Assembly (NCBI RefSeq): GCF_964063345.1
Contig: NZ_OZ061318.1
Span: 744,001 to 808,000, forward strand
Reading direction: 5' to 3'
Source of the DNA: Pseudomonas lini
Lineage (GTDB): Bacteria; Pseudomonadota; Gammaproteobacteria; Pseudomonadales; Pseudomonadaceae
DNA length: 64,000 bases
Of this stretch, positions 55,838 to 64,000 are shown in pieces. Position 1 is the stretch's first letter, and the number at the start of each line of letters is the position of its first letter. The position numbers and the translations under genes were made by a program. The notes beneath the pieces were generated by a model, which did no database searches, was not told the DNA's origin, and worked only from the letters and a program-made list of their open reading frames with translations.

Positions 55838-55913
55838 GATAAATCCATCAAGCCGACACCCCGCCGCACAGGCCACTCTTTCGTTCACTCAACCGAACGG
55901 ACGTGGCCCTCCC

Positions 55914-56846
55914 ATGAAACGCATCACCGTGATCGACTCCCATACCGGCGGCGAACCGACCCGCCTGGTGACTGCCGGCTTTCCTGACTTGGGCACCGGC
56001 AGCATGGCTGAACGCCGCAAGCTGCTCGCCGAACATCACGATCAATGGCGCGCCGCTTGTGTGCTGGAACCCCGCGGCAGCGACGTGCTGGTGGGTGCCC
56101 TGCTCTGCACACCGGTGGACCCGAGCGCTTGTGCCGGGGTGATTTTCTTCAACAACACCGGTTACCTGGGCATGTGCGGCCACGGCACCATCGGCCTCGT
56201 GGCGTCGTTGGCGCATCTGGGCAAGATCAGCCCCGGCGTGCACAGCATCGAGACCCCGGTGGGTACGGTGCAGGCGACCCTGCACGAAGATCATTCGGTA
56301 AGCGTGCGCAATGTGCCGGCCTACCGTTATCGCAAGGCGTTGATGTTGCAGGTGCCAGATGTCGGTCAGGTGGTCGGCGATATCGCTTGGGGCGGCAACT
56401 GGTTTTTCCTGATCGCCGAGCATGGCCTGCGGGTAGCCGGCGACAACCTCGACGCGCTGACCGCTTATACCTACGCCGTGCAGCAGGCACTGGAGGCCCA
56501 GGGTATTCGTGGCGAAGACGGCGGGTTGATCGACCATGTCGAGCTGTTCGCCGAGGATGATCACGCCGACAGCCGCAACTTTGTCCTCTGCCCCGGCAAG
56601 GCTTATGACCGCTCACCGTGCGGCACTGGCACCAGCGCCAAACTGGCGTGCCTGGCCGCGGACGACAAGTTGCAACCGGGACAGATCTGGCGCCAGGCCA
56701 GTGTCATCGGCAGCGAGTTCGAAGGCTCTTACGAATGGCAGGGCGAGCGCGTTGTGCCGACCATTCGCGGCCGGGCCTTTATCAGCGCCGAAGCCAGTTT
56801 GATCATCGAACAAGATGACCCGTTCGCCTGGGGCATTCGCCCATGA
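55914..56846 (+). CDS. 4-hydroxyproline 2-epimerase
   Basis: 310 residues of the proline racemase family. Both catalytic cysteines are present: Cys88 in [12 protein letters not shown] and Cys236 in [11 protein letters not shown]. The presence of Cys (not Thr) at the second site and the context indicate the 4-hydroxyproline epimerase, which converts trans-4-hydroxy-L-proline to cis-4-hydroxy-D-proline. It is the first gene of a four-gene operon and overlaps the next by ATGA. Confidence 0.95.
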   Translation: MKRITVIDSHTGGEPTRLVTAGFPDLGTGSMAERRKLLAEHHDQWRAACVLEPRGSDVLVGALLCTPVDPSACAGVIFFNNTGYLGMCGHGTIGLVASLAHLGKISPGVHSIETPVGTVQATLHEDHSVSVRNVPAYRYRKALMLQVPDVGQVVGDIAWGGNWFFLIAEHGLRVAGDNLDALTAYTYAVQQALEAQGIRGEDGGLIDHVELFAEDDHADSRNFVLCPGKAYDRSPCGTGTSAKLACLAADDKLQPGQIWRQASVIGSEFEGSYEWQGERVVPTIRGRAFISAEASLIIEQDDPFAWGIRP

Positions 56847-57958
56847 ACGAGGGCCTTGTGGCCGATGTGATCGTGATCGGCGCCGGCATCATCGGCGCCG
56901 CTTGCGCCCAGGCGCTGGCCCGTCGCGGTTTGCAGGTATTGGTGCTGGACGCCGGCCTGCACGGTGCGACGGCAGCGGGCATGGGCCACTTGCTGGTGCT
57001 CGACGACAACCCGGCCGAACTGGCCCTGAGTCAATACTCCCTGCAACGCTGGCGCGAGCTGGCGCCGGACCTGCCCGACGGCTGCGCTTACCGCAACAAC
57101 GGCACGCTGTGGCTGGCGGCCAATGCCGAGGAGATGGCAGTCGCCCATGGCAAATACTTGAACCTGCAAGCCCAGGGCGTGGCGTGCGAATTGATTAGTG
57201 CCAGTGCTTTGCGCCAGCGTGAACCGGAACTGCGCGAAGGCCTGGAAGGCGGTTTGTTGATCACTGGCGACGGCATTCTTTATGCGCCGGCGACGGCCAG
57301 CTGGATGCTCGATACGCCGAACATTCGTCAACGCCGGGCGCGGGTCAGCGCGGTCGATGGCAATCGTGTATGCCTCGATGACGGTCACTGGTTGAGTGCC
57401 GAAGCGGTGGTGTTGGCCAACGGTATTCAGGCCAACGAACTGTGCCCGGAGTTGCCCATCGAGCCGAAAAAAGGTCACCTGCTGATTACCGACCGCTACC
57501 CCCGCACCGTCACCCACACCCTGGTCGAGCTGGGTTACGTGACCAGCGCCCACAACGCCACGGGACCGTCGACCGCCTGCAATATTCAGCCGCGCCCCAC
57601 CGGGCAATTGTTCATCGGTGCCTCGCGCCAATTCGGCACCACCGACCCGCAGGTCGAAGGCTGGATGCTGGCGAAAATGCTCAAGCGCGCCGCCGAGTAC
57701 ATGCCGGGGCTGGCCCGGCTCAACGGCATCCGCGCCTGGACCGGCTTTCGCGCCGCCAGCCCCGACGGCCTGCCGCTGGTTGGCCAACACCCGCAGCGCC
57801 AGGGTTTGTGGCTGGCCGTCGGTCACGAAGGGTTGGGCGTCACCACGGCCCCCGGCACCGCCGACTTGCTGGTGGCGCAACTGTTCAACGAAACCCCGCC
57901 ACTGGCCGCGCAACCCTATCTGCCCCAGCGCTTCCTCGGAGAACCTGTCTATGCCTGA
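56843..57958 (+). CDS. FAD-dependent D-hydroxyproline dehydrogenase, DAO-type subunit
   Basis: 371 residues. The FAD-binding motif [20 protein letters not shown] is at the N-terminus, GTLWLAAN and the DAO-family C-terminal [18 protein letters not shown] follow. With the two next genes it matches the three-subunit flavoprotein dehydrogenases (hcnABC-like layout) that oxidise cis-4-hydroxy-D-proline to the pyrroline. This subunit carries the substrate site. It overlaps the ferredoxin-like gene by 8 bases. Confidence 0.92.
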   Translation: MNEGLVADVIVIGAGIIGAACAQALARRGLQVLVLDAGLHGATAAGMGHLLVLDDNPAELALSQYSLQRWRELAPDLPDGCAYRNNGTLWLAANAEEMAVAHGKYLNLQAQGVACELISASALRQREPELREGLEGGLLITGDGILYAPATASWMLDTPNIRQRRARVSAVDGNRVCLDDGHWLSAEAVVLANGIQANELCPELPIEPKKGHLLITDRYPRTVTHTLVELGYVTSAHNATGPSTACNIQPRPTGQLFIGASRQFGTTDPQVEGWMLAKMLKRAAEYMPGLARLNGIRAWTGFRAASPDGLPLVGQHPQRQGLWLAVGHEGLGVTTAPGTADLLVAQLFNETPPLAAQPYLPQRFLGEPVYA

Positions 57959-58187
57959 ATTGCTGCTGGACGGCCGCGCCTTGAAGGTGGCCGAGGGCAC
58001 CAGCGTCGCCGCTGCCTTGGCGTTGGGCAGCGATGGCTGCACGCGCACCTCGGTCAGTGGTCAGCGTCGCGCACCACTGTGCGGCATGGGCATTTGCCAG
58101 GAGTGCCGGGTGACCATCGACGGCCGGCGACGCCTCGCCTGCCAGACTTTGTGCCGAGACGGCATGCAGGTGGAGACACGCCCATGA
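57951..58187 (+). CDS. (2Fe-2S) small subunit of D-hydroxyproline dehydrogenase
   Basis: 78 residues from ATG 57951. A ferredoxin-like fold with cluster cysteines in CGMGICQECRVTI and CQTLC. It passes electrons between the two flavin subunits, as the HcnA-like subunit does. Overlaps its upstream gene by 8 bases and its downstream gene by ATGA, so all three subunits are coupled. Confidence 0.9.
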   Translation: MPELLLDGRALKVAEGTSVAAALALGSDGCTRTSVSGQRRAPLCGMGICQECRVTIDGRRRLACQTLCRDGMQVETRP

Positions 58188-59440
58188 ACGAATACGCCGA
58201 TCTGCTGATCGTCGGTGCCGGCCCCGCTGGCATGGCCGCCGCCCTTGCCGCCGCACCCAGCGGCGCACGCATCGTCATGCTCGACGACAACCCACTACCG
58301 GGCGGGCAAATCTGGCGTGACGGCCCTCAAGCCAGCGTGCCCGATCAGGCGCGTCGCCTGCGTGAGCGTTTGCAGGCTTGCAGCAACATCCGTCATCACG
58401 CCGGCACCCGGGTGATCGCCAGTCCCGGGCCGAAACAATTGCTGGTCGAAGATGATGAGGACGGCTGGTTGATCAGTTACGACAAACTGATTCTGTGCAC
58501 CGGCGCCCGCGAGTTGCTGCTGCCCTTCCCCGGCTGGACGTTGCCGGGCGTGACCGGGGCCGGTGGCTTGCAGGCGCTCATCAAGGCGGGTGTGCCGGTG
58601 CAAGGTGAGCGCGTGGTGATCGCCGGCAGCGGCCCGCTATTACTGGCGAGTGCCGCCACCGCGAAAAAACATGGCGCGCAAGTACAACGCATCGCCGAGC
58701 AAGCCTCGCGCATTGCCGTCGCCGGTTTCGCCGCGCAACTGCCCCGCTGGCCTGCCAAATGGTTGCAATCGTTCAGCTTGCTCGACCGCCATTACCGCAC
58801 CGCAACTCATGTGCTGGCCGCTCTTGGCACTGAGCGACTGGAAGGCGTGCGCCTGCAACAGCAAGGCAAAATCGTCGAACTGGAATGTGATCGGCTGGCC
58901 TGTGGTTTCGGCTTGATCCCGAACATTCAATTGGGCCAGGCACTGGGTTACGCCATCGAAGGTCAGGCGTTGGCGGTGGATGCCTGGCAGGCCAGCAACC
59001 GTGCCGATCATTATGCGGCGGGTGAATGCACGGGGTTTGGTGGCAGTGAACTGGCGTTGGTCGAAGGTGAAATTGCTGGCCACGCGGCGGTCGGTAACCT
59101 TGAAGCAGCCCGTCAATTGTGGCCACGCCGGGCACGCTGGCAGGGGTTTGCCAAGGCACTGAATCAGGCATTCGCCCTCGACCCGCAACTCAAGTCCTTG
59201 TCTCAATCCGACACCCTGGTCTGCCGCTGCGAAGACGTGCCCTACGCCGCATTGGCCGGGCACACTGACTGGCGCGAAGCCAAGCTGGCCAGTCGCTGCG
59301 GCATGGGTGCCTGTCAGGGCCGAGTGTGTGGCGGTGCGGTGCAGCACCTGTTCGGCTGGCAACCTTCGGCGCCTCGCCCGCCCTTCAGCCCGGCGCGAAT
59401 CGAGACCTTGATGTGCCTGGACGCCCCCCCTCCAGCCTGA
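58184..59440 (+). CDS. FAD/NAD-type large subunit of D-hydroxyproline dehydrogenase
   Basis: 418 residues from ATG 58184. FAD-binding LLIVGAGPAGMAAALAA is at the N-terminus, a second dinucleotide motif VVIAGSGPLLLASAATAKK is in the middle, and a BFD-like (2Fe-2S) region near the C-terminus has cysteines in LVCRCEDV and CGMGACQGRVC. This is the HcnB-like subunit of the three-part dehydrogenase. A longer upstream frame exists but the ATGA overlap fixes the start. A terminator-like hairpin overlaps its stop. Confidence 0.92.
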   Translation: MNEYADLLIVGAGPAGMAAALAAAPSGARIVMLDDNPLPGGQIWRDGPQASVPDQARRLRERLQACSNIRHHAGTRVIASPGPKQLLVEDDEDGWLISYDKLILCTGARELLLPFPGWTLPGVTGAGGLQALIKAGVPVQGERVVIAGSGPLLLASAATAKKHGAQVQRIAEQASRIAVAGFAAQLPRWPAKWLQSFSLLDRHYRTATHVLAALGTERLEGVRLQQQGKIVELECDRLACGFGLIPNIQLGQALGYAIEGQALAVDAWQASNRADHYAAGECTGFGGSELALVEGEIAGHAAVGNLEAARQLWPRRARWQGFAKALNQAFALDPQLKSLSQSDTLVCRCEDVPYAALAGHTDWREAKLASRCGMGACQGRVCGGAVQHLFGWQPSAPRPPFSPARIETLMCLDAPPPA

Positions 59441-59458
59441 AACCCCCTCGGGGGTTTC
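59439..59458 (+). terminator. Hairpin at the end of the dehydrogenase operon
   Basis: GAAACCCC/GGGGTTTC stem with loop CTCG, covering part of the stop codon. A short T-run is inside the stem only, so it may act with Rho. Confidence 0.6.
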
Positions 59459-59511
59459 GGCCACGCTGTCGAGCCTCTATGATCCCGGGGTCGCCATCAG
59501 ACCCCAGCGCC

Positions 59512-60261
59512 ATGTATCCCTCGCTCAGCACCTTCAAACCCTGCGACCTGCCAACGCTGCTCAACAGCCTGCAGCCGATTGCGCCGCTGCTCGATACCCT
59601 GGCGGACGTGGTGTTTTTCATCAAGGACCGCGAAGCCCGCTACGCCTTCGTCAACCAGACCCTGGCCCGGCGTTGCGGTTTCAAACATCGCGAGGAGCTG
59701 CTGGGGCTCACCGCCGAAATGGTCTTCCCGGAACGCTTCGGCCCGCTGTACACCGAACAGGATCGGCGGGTACTGTCCAGCGGCCGCGAACTGTCCGATC
59801 AACTGGAACTGCACTTGTATTACGGCAATCAGCCGATCTGGTGCCTGACCCACAAACTCGCCTTGCAGGATGAACAGGGTCACATCGTTGGCCTGGCCGG
59901 GATCTCCCGCGACCTGCAATCACCCCAGTCCAACCACCCCGCCTTCCAGAAACTCGCCGCCGTGGATGCGCATATCCGCAACCACTTCGCCCGCGCCATC
60001 AGCCTCGCCGAACTGACCGCCATCGCCGGCTATTCCGTGGCGCAACTGGAGCGTCACTGCAAACGGGTTTTCCAGCTCACCCCACGGCAGATGATTCACA
60101 AGGCGCGCCTGGAAGAAGGTTCGCGGCTGTTACTGCACACCGACCTGCCGATCACCGAAATCGCCTTGCGCTGCGGTTACACCGACCATAGTGCTTTTAG
60201 CCGGCAGTTTCGGGCGTTGACTAGTTTGTCACCGAGCCAGTTTCGGGATAATCAGCGTTAG
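59512..60261 (+). CDS. PAS-sensor AraC-family regulator
   Basis: 249 residues from ATG 59512 (MYPSLSTFKP). An N-terminal PAS domain (LDTLADVVFFIKDREARYAF, GLAGISRDLQ) is joined to a C-terminal AraC DNA-binding domain (ISLAELTAIAGYSVAQLERH, LPITEIALRCGYTDHSAFSR, LTSLSPSQF). It lies 71 bases after the dehydrogenase operon on the same strand and may be its activator, with a small ligand bound in the PAS pocket. Role inferred. REP sequence follows. Confidence 0.9.
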   Translation: MYPSLSTFKPCDLPTLLNSLQPIAPLLDTLADVVFFIKDREARYAFVNQTLARRCGFKHREELLGLTAEMVFPERFGPLYTEQDRRVLSSGRELSDQLELHLYYGNQPIWCLTHKLALQDEQGHIVGLAGISRDLQSPQSNHPAFQKLAAVDAHIRNHFARAISLAELTAIAGYSVAQLERHCKRVFQLTPRQMIHKARLEEGSRLLLHTDLPITEIALRCGYTDHSAFSRQFRALTSLSPSQFRDNQR

Positions 60262-60313
60262 GTGGATGTGCGCGATTTGATCCTTGGTTTGAGGGTGTTC
60301 TTTCGGGCCTCAT

Positions 60314-60450
60314 CGCGGGCAAGCCCGCTCCCACAGGTATCTGCTTTGATCACAGGATTTGTGAACGACACCGATCACTGTGGTAGGTATCTGTTTTGAC
60401 CACAGGATTTGTGAACGACACCGATCACTGTGGGAGCGGGCTTGCCCGCG
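60314..60450. repeat. REP element with an internal 50-base tandem duplication
   Basis: Outer arms CGCGGGCAAGCCCGCTCCCA (plus CA) at 60314-60335 and the complement at 60429-60450. Between them a 50-base unit is repeated exactly once (60335-60384 and 60385-60434) with only a few mismatches. The element occupies most of the 312-base gap before the WG-repeat gene. Confidence 0.9.
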
Positions 60451-60573
60451 AAGAGGCCCTGAAGACCAGCACATAACTCAACATCAATATGACTGCCGCA
60501 CACAGCTGGTGAAAAAAGGTATGGCTGCGCTTTGAGCACCAAGGTCCATTCCATGCCATTCAGAGGCGTACCC

Positions 60574-62727
60574 TTATTCTTCTTTCTGCACGAGATTGCC
60601 ATCGGCGTCATAGACCAGAGACTCGTCAGGGTTGCTCGGATCCTCCACGTAGTAACGGGCTTCGTTGCCGTTATCAGGGACTTTCAGGCTGGTGTAGGAA
60701 CCGAGTTTCTTGACCTGTTGGTTGTTTTGACTGATCAACACCAGTCCACTACTACTGCCGACCGGGACGGCGGCTGCGTAGCGGGTTTGAAATGAGTTGA
60801 TCCGATTGTATTCCAGCGGAATCTGCAACCTGCCGGCCAGGTCGATGGCACCATAGCTGCGATCACGCCCGACCACTGCCATACCGTTGGAAAACGGCTC
60901 CACCTCGTCATACGGTAACTTGATGGGCAGCAGCGCCCCCTGGCGGTTAATAAAAGCAAATTTCCTGCTTTTAGCGTCCTGTACCAGCAGTGGCTGCTCG
61001 CCAAAAAACCGACCTATCACGTTGTAACCCTGGAGGTTGATCCGTTTACCTTCCAGGTCGAAAACGTCCTGACGACTCCGATCGGCAGAGAGGGTGTAGA
61101 GGTAACCACCGCTTTGCTCGATCTCGGAGAACTGCGGCGGTAGAACCTCCTTGCCGGCCAAGGTATAGGCGCCGTAGTGGCCCTCCGTGGCGTACGTTTT
61201 GTTGCCGAGACGGGCGATGAACAGGTTGCCGCTCACGGTGGGGTTGACGAACTTCATCGGCAGCGTGAAACGGTAATTCCTGGAGTCGTAGAGCCCGTAG
61301 GGGCCGTTGGTTTCACGCTCCACCAGCAGCAGGCCATCGTCCATTGTCTGCGTTATATATTCGAACGGCAGGTCTACGAGTTTATTGCTGCCAGCGGGGA
61401 AATAGGCGAGTTGGTCCCGCATTTCCTGCCTGTCCGATTGAGGGTCGCTGGACTTTTTCAGCGTAAACAACGTGTAGACATCCGCCACCACGCTATCTTG
61501 CACCTGTACCCAACGTGGTTTGATCAACCACTGTCCAGCCGGATCGATGAAGCCGTAGCGATCGGATTTCCGGTCAAGGGCGATGTAACGCGTTTGCTCC
61601 GCAAGGACGTTGTGTACCTCGGTGATAACGGCGGTGTTGTCTTCCATCGGATCAAGCACATGAATGACGATACGTTGCGGGGTAGCCTCGAAGCGGTAGT
61701 CGGCCTCGGTGTTTTTCAGCAGCCCTCCCCGGGTGGCAAGATCCTTGGTCAAATGCTCCAGCTGTTGTTGTACAGCCTGACTGGTCTTGAACTGCTGGAG
61801 ATCATCCTTGGTCTGCAGCAGGGCTTTGTGAAAGTCACGCAACGCTGCAATATCGCCCTCTGAGGGGAAGGAACGGGTGTTGTTACCGTTGCTGTATAGC
61901 GCCTTGCCCGCATCGGTCAAACCCTGCACCACGAAGGTCGACTTTTTGGGCGTACTCAGCCGCAGCGAGGCGCTTGAGTCACCGAGGGCTGTGAGCTGAA
62001 AATATTGGCCGTCGTCCAGGGTCACCTTAGGGTGGTCCTTGTCCAAGACCACTTTTTTGAACGCCGGGTAGCTGCGGTAAGCAATCGTCAGGCCGAGACT
62101 GGCCAAGGGTTTGTTGACCGATAGTGCGATGGGTTCAGGGGACGGCACACTATCGTCCGGCTCGATCTTGGACTGCACCTTGATATCGGCGAAGTTTTTC
62201 TCGCTGCCATCTCGAAAACGCAAGCGCTCCGGACGGTACTGGTGGGCCACAGACTCATCCGGCGTGGCGGCGCGCTTCCAGAGAGGATCAAGGCTGCTGG
62301 TGTCAAACCTCAATTCGGAACCATCGGCAAACAGCTTCTGAGCAAATCGCAGGTCCTGGATCGACGCCAGCGCAGTTTTCACCTGCGCACTGGTGAAAGG
62401 GACAAACAGCTCCTCGTATTGCAGCTCCTGCTCGCTGGCAGGCTTGGCTCCGTCAACGGTCAGGCTAAATTCCGATTCAATGAGCAGCTCCAAAGAGCTG
62501 AGGGTTTCACCCGTGTCATGGATCAAGTAATTCAGACGCTTTTCCACGTCAGGCAGTGCCAGCGTGCCGATGTCCTCTACGCCGCCTTCGTTCATGTCCT
62601 CGGCGGTGAAGTTGTCACTTACCGACGCACTGCTCTGGCGAAACAGGTAGTAGGACGTACAGCCCACCACTAACAGGGTCACGGCCAGTATCGACAGCAA
62701 TCTCAAACGAGGCTGGGTAAAGTTCAT
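60574..62727 (-). CDS. WG-repeat containing lipoprotein
   Basis: 717 residues from ATG 62727 (MNFTQPRLRL); a TTG at 62745 is also possible. The N-terminal signal LLSILAVTLLVVGC ends in a lipobox. The C-terminal third has WG-type beta repeats (DRYGFIDPAGQWLIKPRW, GPYGLYDSRNYRFTLP, KFAFINRQGALLPIKL, SYGAIDLAGRLQIPLEYN). The middle contains a helical stretch and a conserved-looking ALPDVEKRLNYLIHDTGE. It is probably anchored to a membrane on the periplasmic side. Function unknown; no operon partner. Confidence 0.82.
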   Translation of the reverse strand: MNFTQPRLRLLSILAVTLLVVGCTSYYLFRQSSASVSDNFTAEDMNEGGVEDIGTLALPDVEKRLNYLIHDTGETLSSLELLIESEFSLTVDGAKPASEQELQYEELFVPFTSAQVKTALASIQDLRFAQKLFADGSELRFDTSSLDPLWKRAATPDESVAHQYRPERLRFRDGSEKNFADIKVQSKIEPDDSVPSPEPIALSVNKPLASLGLTIAYRSYPAFKKVVLDKDHPKVTLDDGQYFQLTALGDSSASLRLSTPKKSTFVVQGLTDAGKALYSNGNNTRSFPSEGDIAALRDFHKALLQTKDDLQQFKTSQAVQQQLEHLTKDLATRGGLLKNTEADYRFEATPQRIVIHVLDPMEDNTAVITEVHNVLAEQTRYIALDRKSDRYGFIDPAGQWLIKPRWVQVQDSVVADVYTLFTLKKSSDPQSDRQEMRDQLAYFPAGSNKLVDLPFEYITQTMDDGLLLVERETNGPYGLYDSRNYRFTLPMKFVNPTVSGNLFIARLGNKTYATEGHYGAYTLAGKEVLPPQFSEIEQSGGYLYTLSADRSRQDVFDLEGKRINLQGYNVIGRFFGEQPLLVQDAKSRKFAFINRQGALLPIKLPYDEVEPFSNGMAVVGRDRSYGAIDLAGRLQIPLEYNRINSFQTRYAAAVPVGSSSGLVLISQNNQQVKKLGSYTSLKVPDNGNEARYYVEDPSNPDESLVYDADGNLVQKEE

Positions 62728-62859
62728 TATGGCTTCGGTAGTCAAAGGGCTGGGGAGTGCCGGCAGCTAACCACACGGCATTGCGGACTGCAAATCGCCT
62801 GGACGGCTCTATGCCGGGGCGTGGAAGGGCTGAGGACGTTCGGCGTCTGTGAGTCAGTC

Positions 62860-62956
62860 TTCGCGGGCAAGCCTCGCTCCTACGGGTTGGGTATCGATCA
62901 CATGCCTCGTATGCGACACCAATACCTGTGGGAGCAGGCTTGCCCGCGATGAGGCC
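62860..62956. repeat. REP-type inverted repeat pair
   Basis: CGCGGGCAAGCCTCGCTCCT at the left and TGTGGGAGCAGGCTTGCCCG (CG) at the right, facing each other, between the WG-repeat gene and the DUF6124-like gene. Same family as 60314. Confidence 0.85.
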
Positions 62957-63351
62957 GGTACAGTCACCACAAGGCTCGGTGTCAGACTGCTAAACAGGCA
63001 CTGTTTAAATGACACTTCCAGACACTCACCCGGGCTACACATCCTTGCGCCGTTGCCTACGACTACGCCAGAATCCGCCGGCTTGTGCGCCTTGAGGCCG
63101 GGCTCTATCGTTTCCGGGTCGCTGAAAAACAGCGATCGGGTTTCGCAGCCCGGCTCAATCAAGGCGTACAGCGCCACCGTTCCTTTTCAGATGACGTTTT
63201 CGTTCGCTGAATTGCATTATGGCGGCTGTGCGCGGGAGATCTTCGGGTCTGCCGGGTTCCTTGATTCCCGGTCTGCGAACCTGCGTACAGCTGCCACCTA
63301 TCTTCGTTTCGCAGCGAACCGTGGCGGCTCCACTAATCAAGGAGCATTACT
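62957..63351. other. Intergenic region with structured, coding-like stretches
   Basis: About 395 bases upstream of the DUF6124-like gene. Two minus-strand frames here look less random than usual (one contains CETRSLFFSDPETIEPGLKA), but neither has a good start or family match. Near 63240-63330 inverted segments around TCTGCGAAC and TTTCGCAGCGAACCG could fold. It may be a leader RNA or relic. Confidence 0.25.
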
Positions 63352-63711
63352 ATGTTCAAAGCCACACCCAACCCACCGGAAACCGATCCAACATCCCCGT
63401 ACGAATCCCTCGATTCCAAAAAGCTCAACGAAGCCGCCGACCGCGCCCTCGATCACTACCTCAAACCACCCATCCCCAAAGACACCAAGCGCAAACCCAG
63501 CACCATTTACCATGTCGGCACCCAGGTCGATAACGAAACCCTGCTGGTCAATGCCTGCGAATCCCTGGCGTCAGCGAGCATGATGCTCACTGAGTTCGCC
63601 GGGTTGATGGACATGCCACATCGCAACATGATGTTGGGGATTCAATCGGTGGTCATGCTCGGGGAATTGGCGGTGAATCGGGTGCTGGATAATCTTGATC
63701 CGCCGTCCTGA
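63352..63711 (+). CDS. DUF6124-like small cytoplasmic protein
   Basis: 119 residues with the opening MFKATPNPPETDP that is typical of a Pseudomonas family I know as DUF6124/DUF3077-like, then DSKKLNEAADRALDHYL and a helical C-terminal half (ETLLVNACESLASASMMLTE, MMLGIQSVVMLGELAVNRVL). No signal peptide. Family members are often found in several copies; function unknown. AAGGAG precedes the ATG. Confidence 0.82.
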   Translation: MFKATPNPPETDPTSPYESLDSKKLNEAADRALDHYLKPPIPKDTKRKPSTIYHVGTQVDNETLLVNACESLASASMMLTEFAGLMDMPHRNMMLGIQSVVMLGELAVNRVLDNLDPPS

Positions 63712-63737
63712 CCATTGATCTGAGGCCACAGACCTTT

Positions 63738-63870
63738 TGTGGCGAGGGAGCTTGCTCCCGCTCGGCTGCGCAGCAGTCGCAAAGCCTGAGCATGCGGTAT
63801 GTCTGAAAAACCGTGATTGCCGGGATTGGGGCCGCTTCGCAACCCAACAGGAGCAAGCTCCCTCGCCACA
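63738..63870. repeat. REP element, perfect 21-base arms
   Basis: Left arm TGTGGCGAGGGAGCTTGCTC (plus C) at 63738-63758 and its exact complement at 63850-63870, enclosing a core that includes a GC-rich inner hairpin. It lies past the DUF6124-like gene and before a leftward gene end. Confidence 0.9.
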
Positions 63871-63924
63871 TGGGGTGAATCCGGGCAAAGGTTGGTCGAT
63901 CAAAAGATCGCAGGCCGGTGTTCC

Positions 63925-64000
63925 TTAAAGGGGCGCCCCGCACAACCATTGCTCCCATCTGTAACACCTGCCAATGCGGGCCCAAGCCTTCACGGCATCC
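63925..64000 (-). CDS. 3' end of an unidentified gene entering from the right
   Basis: 25 codons on the minus strand, open to the window edge, ending at TAA 63925: AWARIGRCYRWEQWLCGAPL. The composition (Trp, Arg, Cys) looks coding rather than random, but too little is present to name a family. Confidence 0.35.
   Translation of the reverse strand, partial: DAVKAWARIGRCYRWEQWLCGAPL

Noticed and set aside
62849..63583. 244-codon plus-strand frame across the REP element and into the DUF6124-like gene
   Set aside because: It crosses repeat sequence and overlaps a better supported gene in another frame.
1..64000. tRNA, rRNA, prophage, integron or toxin-antitoxin genes
   Set aside because: Looked for in intergenic regions on both strands; none could be supported.

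Overview
The window looks like a chromosomal segment of a Pseudomonas, most likely of the P. fluorescens lineage. This rests on the GC-rich core genes, the gene families present (GlxA-type and LysR regulators, a hydroxyproline catabolic operon, an arsR-GAPDH-arsJ operon, a DUF6124-like protein) and several REP-type palindromes with TGTGGCGAGGGAGCTTGCTCC or CGCGGGCAAGCCCGCTCCCACA arms. Species identity is inferred; no rRNA or tRNA gene was seen.

Positions 1-13300 are core/accessory chromosome. They hold the 5' part of an Ig-like protein, divergent LysR and AraC regulators, an alpha/beta hydrolase, a flavodoxin-fold oxidoreductase, two convergent related regulators with winged-helix plus NB-ARC ATPase architecture, a GlxA-type regulator, a pirin, an ABC exporter and a VOC protein. 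A 20-bp sequence occurs twice, each copy in the same orientation relative to the regulator gene downstream of it (LysR, and the first ATPase regulator).

Positions 13800-46300 are a large Wzx/Wzy-type exopolysaccharide locus. It opens with a compact three-gene module (two OmpR-like regulators around a degenerate EAL protein), then an undecaprenyl-phosphate sugar transferase, a decayed IS66 transposase, an AT-rich block (SGNH hydrolase, two acyltransferases, a Wzy-like polymerase, a GH99-like secreted protein), a leftward YjbEFGH-like/Wza/VanZ operon, and a long leftward operon ugd-wzx-GT-GT-GT-rfbBAC. Wzc and Wzb follow, then galU, an internally deleted phosphomannomutase relic, rfaH and uppP. 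The leader of the ugd operon carries a perfect 12-base match to the RfaH recruitment element (ops), and rfaH itself lies about 5 kb away. Together the genes would make UDP-glucose, UDP-glucuronate and dTDP-rhamnose, build and acylate a lipid-linked repeat, flip and polymerise it, and export it under BY-kinase/phosphatase control. Translational coupling (ATGA, GTGA and TTGA overlaps) fixes several start codons.

Positions 46500-64000 hold a universal stress protein, a secreted trypsin-like lipoprotein, an arsenate detoxification operon, a TonB-receptor relic, a PepSY/cytochrome b561 pair, a D-hydroxyproline module (MHS transporter, GntR regulator, 4-hydroxyproline epimerase, three-subunit dehydrogenase, PAS-AraC regulator), a large WG-repeat lipoprotein and a DUF6124-like gene. 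REP elements separate many of these units. No CRISPR array, prophage or intact insertion sequence was found.
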